Assembly: GCA_902464115.1 (NCBI GenBank)
Contig: CABQIF010000099.1
Location: 1-7,910, forward strand
Direction: 5' to 3'
DNA from: an uncultured Ruminococcus sp.
Lineage (GTDB): Bacteria; Bacillota; Clostridia; Oscillospirales; Ruminococcaceae
Length of the DNA stretch: 7,910 bases
Below, in pieces: positions 5,040 through 7,910 of the stretch (positions are counted from its first letter, which is position 1; every line of letters starts with the position of its first letter). Below the pieces are notes generated by a model. That model ran no database searches and had not been told where the DNA came from. It saw nothing but the letters and a program-made list of their open reading frames with translations. The position numbers and the translations under genes are program-made.

Positions 5040-6203
5040 ATGGCAGAAGAAAAACGGGATTATTACGAAGTGCTGGGATTGCAGAAGGGTGCTTCGGAAG
5101 AGGAAATCAAAAAAGCCTTTAAGACCATGGCGAGAAAGTACCATCCGGATCTCCATCCGGGGGATAAAGAAGCAGAAGCAAAGTTCAAGGAAGTCAACGA
5201 AGCGTATGGCGTTTTGTCCGATGCAGACAAACGGGCACGGTATGACCAGTTTGGGCATGCTGGCGTAGACCCGAACTTTGCCGGAGCTGGCGGCGGAGCA
5301 GGCGATTTCGGCGGCTTTGGCGACATGGGCGATATTTTCGAGAGCATTTTCGGTGGATTCGGCGGCTTTGGCGGCGGCGGTGGAAGAAGTGCCGCAGCAA
5401 ATGCAAACGCACCAAGACGGGGCGGTGATATTCACAGCAATGTTCGGATCAGCTTTATGGAAGCTTGTCAGGGTGTAAAGAAAACCATCAGTTTTGCACA
5501 TATGGACGCTTGCCCACAGTGTCACGGAACGGGTGCAGACAGCAACACGAAGAAGCAGGTTTGTCCGGAATGTAATGGCCGAGGCAGTGTCAAGACCAAC
5601 CAGCGGACACCATTTGGTGTCATTTCGAGTACCCGTGTATGTAGCCGTTGCGGTGGACGGGGTGAAATCGTTACCAACCCGTGCAGCAAGTGTAAAGGCA
5701 GCGGACGGATTCGTTCGACTGCAAATCTGGAATTGAACATTCCGGCAGGTATCAATGACGGCGAAACCATCCGCATCAGCGGCAAGGGCGATGCTGGCTT
5801 GAACGGTGGTTCTGCTGGTGATGTTTATGTAACAGTAGAAATGATGTCCCATCCGTTGTTTGAACGGGAAGGCAGCGATATTTACTGTGACATTCCGATT
5901 ACCTATGCACAGGCAGTTTTAGGTGCAGAAATCACCGTGCCGACCATTGACGGAGATGTAAAATACACCATTCCGGAGGGGACACAGAGCGGAACGAAAT
6001 TCCGTCTGCGTGGCAAGGGTGTCAAGCTGTTGCGGCGGGATGCCCGTGGTGACCAGTATGTAACCGTAAATGTAGAAGTACCGAAGAAGCTTTCGAAGAA
6101 GCAGAAAGAATTGCTCCAAGATTTCGATAATTCTTTGGATGAAAAAAATCACAGCAAACGGGAAAACTTTTTTGACAAACTGAAACAGTTGCGTCGGAAA
6201 TGA
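5040..6203 (+). CDS. dnaJ: Co-chaperone DnaJ (Hsp40)
   Basis: DnaJ delivers unfolded proteins to DnaK and stimulates its ATPase. The 387-residue product is a full class A J-protein. The J domain (about 5-70) has the HPD motif at 35-37. A Gly/Phe-rich region covers about 81-115, with GGFGGFGGGGG. Four zinc-binding CxxCxGxG repeats are intact: CPQCHGTG (158-165), CPECNGRG (175-182), CSRCGGRG (201-208) and CSKCKGSG (215-222). The C-terminal substrate-binding domains follow, including LELNIPAGINDGETIRISGKG (about 230-250). The start is ATG at 5040, with AAGGAG at 5025-5030 and 9 nt spacing. It lies 157 bp after dnaK, behind a terminator-like structure, so it may be made at a lower level than DnaK or from its own promoter. 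It is the last gene of the cluster; no prmA follows, unlike many Firmicutes. Confidence 0.99.
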   Translation: MAEEKRDYYEVLGLQKGASEEEIKKAFKTMARKYHPDLHPGDKEAEAKFKEVNEAYGVLSDADKRARYDQFGHAGVDPNFAGAGGGAGDFGGFGDMGDIFESIFGGFGGFGGGGGRSAAANANAPRRGGDIHSNVRISFMEACQGVKKTISFAHMDACPQCHGTGADSNTKKQVCPECNGRGSVKTNQRTPFGVISSTRVCSRCGGRGEIVTNPCSKCKGSGRIRSTANLELNIPAGINDGETIRISGKGDAGLNGGSAGDVYVTVEMMSHPLFEREGSDIYCDIPITYAQAVLGAEITVPTIDGDVKYTIPEGTQSGTKFRLRGKGVKLLRRDARGDQYVTVNVEVPKKLSKKQKELLQDFDNSLDEKNHSKRENFFDKLKQLRRK

Positions 6204-6211
6204 AGGAATCC

Positions 6212-6238
6212 GTTTTCGGGGAAAAAGAAACCGAAAAC
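6212..6238. other. Hairpin just after dnaJ
   Basis: GTTTTCGG (6212-6219) pairs with CCGAAAAC (6231-6238) around an A-rich 11-base loop. It has no T-run, so it probably adds structure to the 3' end of the dnaJ message ahead of the true terminator at 6256-6299. Confidence 0.5.
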
Positions 6239-6255
6239 TTGAATACAGAATATCA

Positions 6256-6299
6256 AAAAACCGCCTGCCCAACCAGAACGAGTTGAGCAGGCGGTTTTT
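6256..6299. terminator. Bidirectional terminator between dnaJ and glyS
   Basis: AAAAACCGCCTGC (6256-6268) pairs perfectly with GCAGGCGGTTTTT (6287-6299). CAAC (6270-6273) with GTTG (6282-6285) extends the stem beyond one mismatch. A-tract and T-tract lie on opposite sides, so it serves the convergent genes dnaJ (plus) and glyS (minus). Confidence 0.95.
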
Positions 6300-6325
6300 G
6301 TTTTTAGTGTTAGAAGAATAATCGC

Positions 6326-7714
6326 TTACAAGGCTACCTTTTCGCTCAGATAAGCTTCCAAATCTGCAATCGGAATCCGAACCTGTTCCATAGTATCCCG
6401 ATTCCGAACGGTTACGCAGTTATCCTTTTCGAGGGTATCGAAGTCATAAGTGATGCAGAATGGTGTACCGATTTCATCCTGACGGCGATACCGCTTACCG
6501 ATAGAACCTGTATCATCGAAGTCAATCATGAACTTCTTGGAAAGCTGTGCATAGACTTCCTGAGCCTTACCACTCAGCTTCTTCGACAGCGGCAGGATTG
6601 CAGCCTTATACGGAGCAAGTGCCGGATGGAAGTGCATCACAACACGGGTATCATTCTTTTCAGCGTCAACAACTTCTTCGTCATATGCTTCTGTTACGAT
6701 GGACAGGAACAGACGTTCTACACCCAAAGACGGTTCAATGACATATGGAATATACTTGCGGTTTTCTTCTGGGTCGAAGTATTCCATGGACTTGCCACTG
6801 TGATTCATGTGCTGAGTCAGGTCGTAGTTGGTACGGTCTGCAACACCCCACAGTTCGCCCCAACCAAATGCAAAGCGATATTCAAAGTCTGTGGTTGCCT
6901 TAGAATAGAAGCAGAGTTCTTCTGCATCGTGGTCACGCAGCCGTAAGTTTTCTTCCTTGATGCCCAGATTCAGCAGGAAGTCCTTGCAGTAGCCTCTCCA
7001 ATACTGGAACCATTCGAGGTCGGTATCTGGCTTGCAGAAGAATTCGAGTTCCATCTGTTCAAATTCCCGAACACGGAAGATGAAGTTCCCCGGTGTAATT
7101 TCGTTCCGGAAAGATTTTCCGATCTGACCAACGCCGAACGGAACTTTTTTCCGAGTGGTTCTCTGGATATTAGCGAAGTCTACGAAGATACCTTGAGCGG
7201 TTTCCGGACGCAGATACAGTTCCGACTTGGAATCCTCTGTAACGCCCTGGAAAGTCTTGAACATCAAGTTGAACTGCCGAATGTCAGTGAAATCAGACTT
7301 TCCGCAATTTGGACACGGGATCTGCTTTTCCCGAATGTAGTTCATCATTTCTTCGTTCGACCAGCCAGCCGGATTGGTACCATCGAAGTCTTCAATCAAA
7401 TTATCTGCTCTGTGGCGAGTCTTGCAGGCTTTGCAGTCCATGAGCGGGTCAGAGAAACCGCCGAGGTGACCGGAAGCGACCCAAGTCTGTGGATTCATCA
7501 GAATGGCACTGTCCAGACCGACATTATAGGGGCATTCCTGAACGAACTTCTGCCACCAAGCCCGTTTGATATTATTTTTCAGTTCCACGCCGAGCGGGCC
7601 ATAATCCCAAGTGTTGGCAAGTCCGCCGTAGATTTCAGAACCGGCATATACAAAGCCTCTGGACTTACAAAGGTCAACGATTTTGTCCATGCTTTTTTCC
7701 TGATTGGTCAGCAT
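6326..7714 (-). CDS. glyS: Glycyl-tRNA synthetase, single-chain dimeric type
   Basis: This class II enzyme charges tRNA-Gly with glycine, using ATP, in the cytoplasm. The 462-residue product is of the homodimeric type shared with archaea, eukaryotes and many Gram-positive bacteria (GlyQS), not the alpha2beta2 type of proteobacteria. The N-terminus has SRGFVYAGSEIYGGLANTWD (18-37). Motif 2 is FRNEITPGNFIFRVREFEQM (202-221) and motif 3 is EPSLGVERLF (327-336). The anticodon-binding domain covers about 355-460, with RYRRQDEIGTPFCITYD near 408-424. Cysteine pairs CKAC (94-97) and CPNC (134-137) probably form a zinc site in the insert between the catalytic motifs. The start is ATG at 7712-7714 with GAGGA upstream on the minus strand (about 7721-7725). 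Met9 also has an AGGA nearby and cannot be excluded. The gene is transcribed alone toward dnaJ. Confidence 0.98.
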   Translation of the reverse strand: MLTNQEKSMDKIVDLCKSRGFVYAGSEIYGGLANTWDYGPLGVELKNNIKRAWWQKFVQECPYNVGLDSAILMNPQTWVASGHLGGFSDPLMDCKACKTRHRADNLIEDFDGTNPAGWSNEEMMNYIREKQIPCPNCGKSDFTDIRQFNLMFKTFQGVTEDSKSELYLRPETAQGIFVDFANIQRTTRKKVPFGVGQIGKSFRNEITPGNFIFRVREFEQMELEFFCKPDTDLEWFQYWRGYCKDFLLNLGIKEENLRLRDHDAEELCFYSKATTDFEYRFAFGWGELWGVADRTNYDLTQHMNHSGKSMEYFDPEENRKYIPYVIEPSLGVERLFLSIVTEAYDEEVVDAEKNDTRVVMHFHPALAPYKAAILPLSKKLSGKAQEVYAQLSKKFMIDFDDTGSIGKRYRRQDEIGTPFCITYDFDTLEKDNCVTVRNRDTMEQVRIPIADLEAYLSEKVAL

Positions 7715-7741
7715 TACAATTTCCTCATTTCTATGATTTTT

Positions 7742-7756
7742 TGCACAATGTGTGCA
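7742..7756 (-). other. Small hairpin in the glyS leader
   Basis: Read on the minus strand, TGCACA, CAT loop, TGTGCA forms a perfect 6-bp hairpin in the short glyS leader. It is followed by As, not Ts, so it is not a terminator. The leader from the predicted start (about 7762) to the ATG is only about 50 nt, too short for a T-box riboswitch. Confidence 0.5.
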
Positions 7757-7768
7757 GGGTTATTTTTA

Positions 7769-7797
7769 ATTATAAACGAAAGCCTGAAAAATGTCAA
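7769..7797 (-). promoter_or_regulatory. Consensus sigma-A promoter of glyS
   Basis: On the minus strand, TTGACA (7797 to 7792), a 17-bp spacer and TATAAT (7774 to 7769) match the sigma-A consensus perfectly. The predicted start is near 7762. Such a promoter suggests strong constitutive expression of glyS. Confidence 0.93.
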
Positions 7798-7840
7798 GGA
7801 TTTTGGAAAGATGTGCAAATGAGCGAATGAAAACGATTTT

Positions 7841-7895
7841 CCGCCGCAGGCGGATTGAAAAGTTTTTCGGTGCAGCAGTTTTACAAAAATGCTGC
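7841..7895. repeat. Hairpin-rich end region, likely part of a dispersed repeat
   Basis: CCGCC (7841-7845), GCA loop, GGCGG (7849-7853) is a compact hairpin. GCAGCA (7872-7877) pairs with TGCTGC (7890-7895) around a 12-base loop, and its 3' arm lies inside the 26-base repeat. Short hairpins with GC stems in tandem resemble intergenic repetitive elements. Between 7798 and 7840 I see nothing further. Confidence 0.5.
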
Positions 7896-7910
7896 CGAGG
7901 TGTGGGCGAG
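7885..7910. repeat. 26-bp exact direct repeat, right copy
   Basis: These last 26 bases equal positions 1-26 in the same orientation. The copy runs off the right edge. The left copy continues into a run of hairpins, so the same sequence may follow beyond this window. This may be a dispersed genomic repeat or the shared end of an assembled contig. Confidence 0.9.

Noticed and set aside
4854..5852. A 332-codon open frame on the minus strand opposite dnaJ
   Set aside because: It lies almost wholly within dnaJ on the other strand, with no family resemblance, and would read through the dnaK-dnaJ terminator region. It is a shadow.
7193..7822. A 209-codon plus-strand frame opposite the 5' part of glyS
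   Set aside because: It overlaps glyS, its promoter and leader, and its translation resembles no protein family.

Overview
The window looks like chromosomal DNA from a Gram-positive Clostridia species, most likely an Oscillospiraceae (Ruminococcaceae)-type gut Firmicute. Four things support this: the class I heat-shock order hrcA-grpE-dnaK-dnaJ under a perfect CIRCE operator, a DnaK that lacks the extra nucleotide-binding-domain insert of proteobacterial DnaK, a one-chain GlyQS-type glycyl-tRNA synthetase, and AGGAGG-type ribosome binding sites with sigma-A promoters. The family-level placement is inference.

Layout. Positions 1-379 hold no gene but are rich in inverted repeats, consistent with a structured RNA or dispersed repeat; its first 26 bases recur exactly as the last 26 bases of the window. 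A short Rrf2/IscR-like regulator (380-814) follows, with its own extended -10 promoter and a strong terminator (838-873). The heat-shock cluster starts at a sigma-A promoter (1063-1091) and CIRCE (1096-1122): hrcA (1173-2201), grpE (2214-2840), dnaK (3029-4882) and, beyond a terminator-like structure, dnaJ (5040-6203). A bidirectional terminator (6256-6299) separates dnaJ from the convergent glyS (6326-7714, minus strand), which has a consensus promoter (7769-7797) and a short leader without room for a T-box. The last ~70 bases are hairpin-rich and end in the second copy of the 26-base repeat.

How the genes work together. HrcA binds CIRCE and represses its own operon. DnaK, its co-chaperone DnaJ and its nucleotide exchange factor GrpE form the main Hsp70 folding machine. 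HrcA and the Rrf2 regulator both appear to start with TTG, whereas the chaperones and glyS start with ATG.

Most of the window is ordinary housekeeping DNA. The points worth a second look are between the genes: (1) two mutually exclusive stems between dnaK and dnaJ, one of them a U-tailed terminator; (2) a hairpin-rich grpE-dnaK gap that is also an in-frame, GrpE-like low-complexity extension past the grpE amber stop; (3) the structured, apparently repeated element at the window ends. I saw no convincing new multi-gene system.
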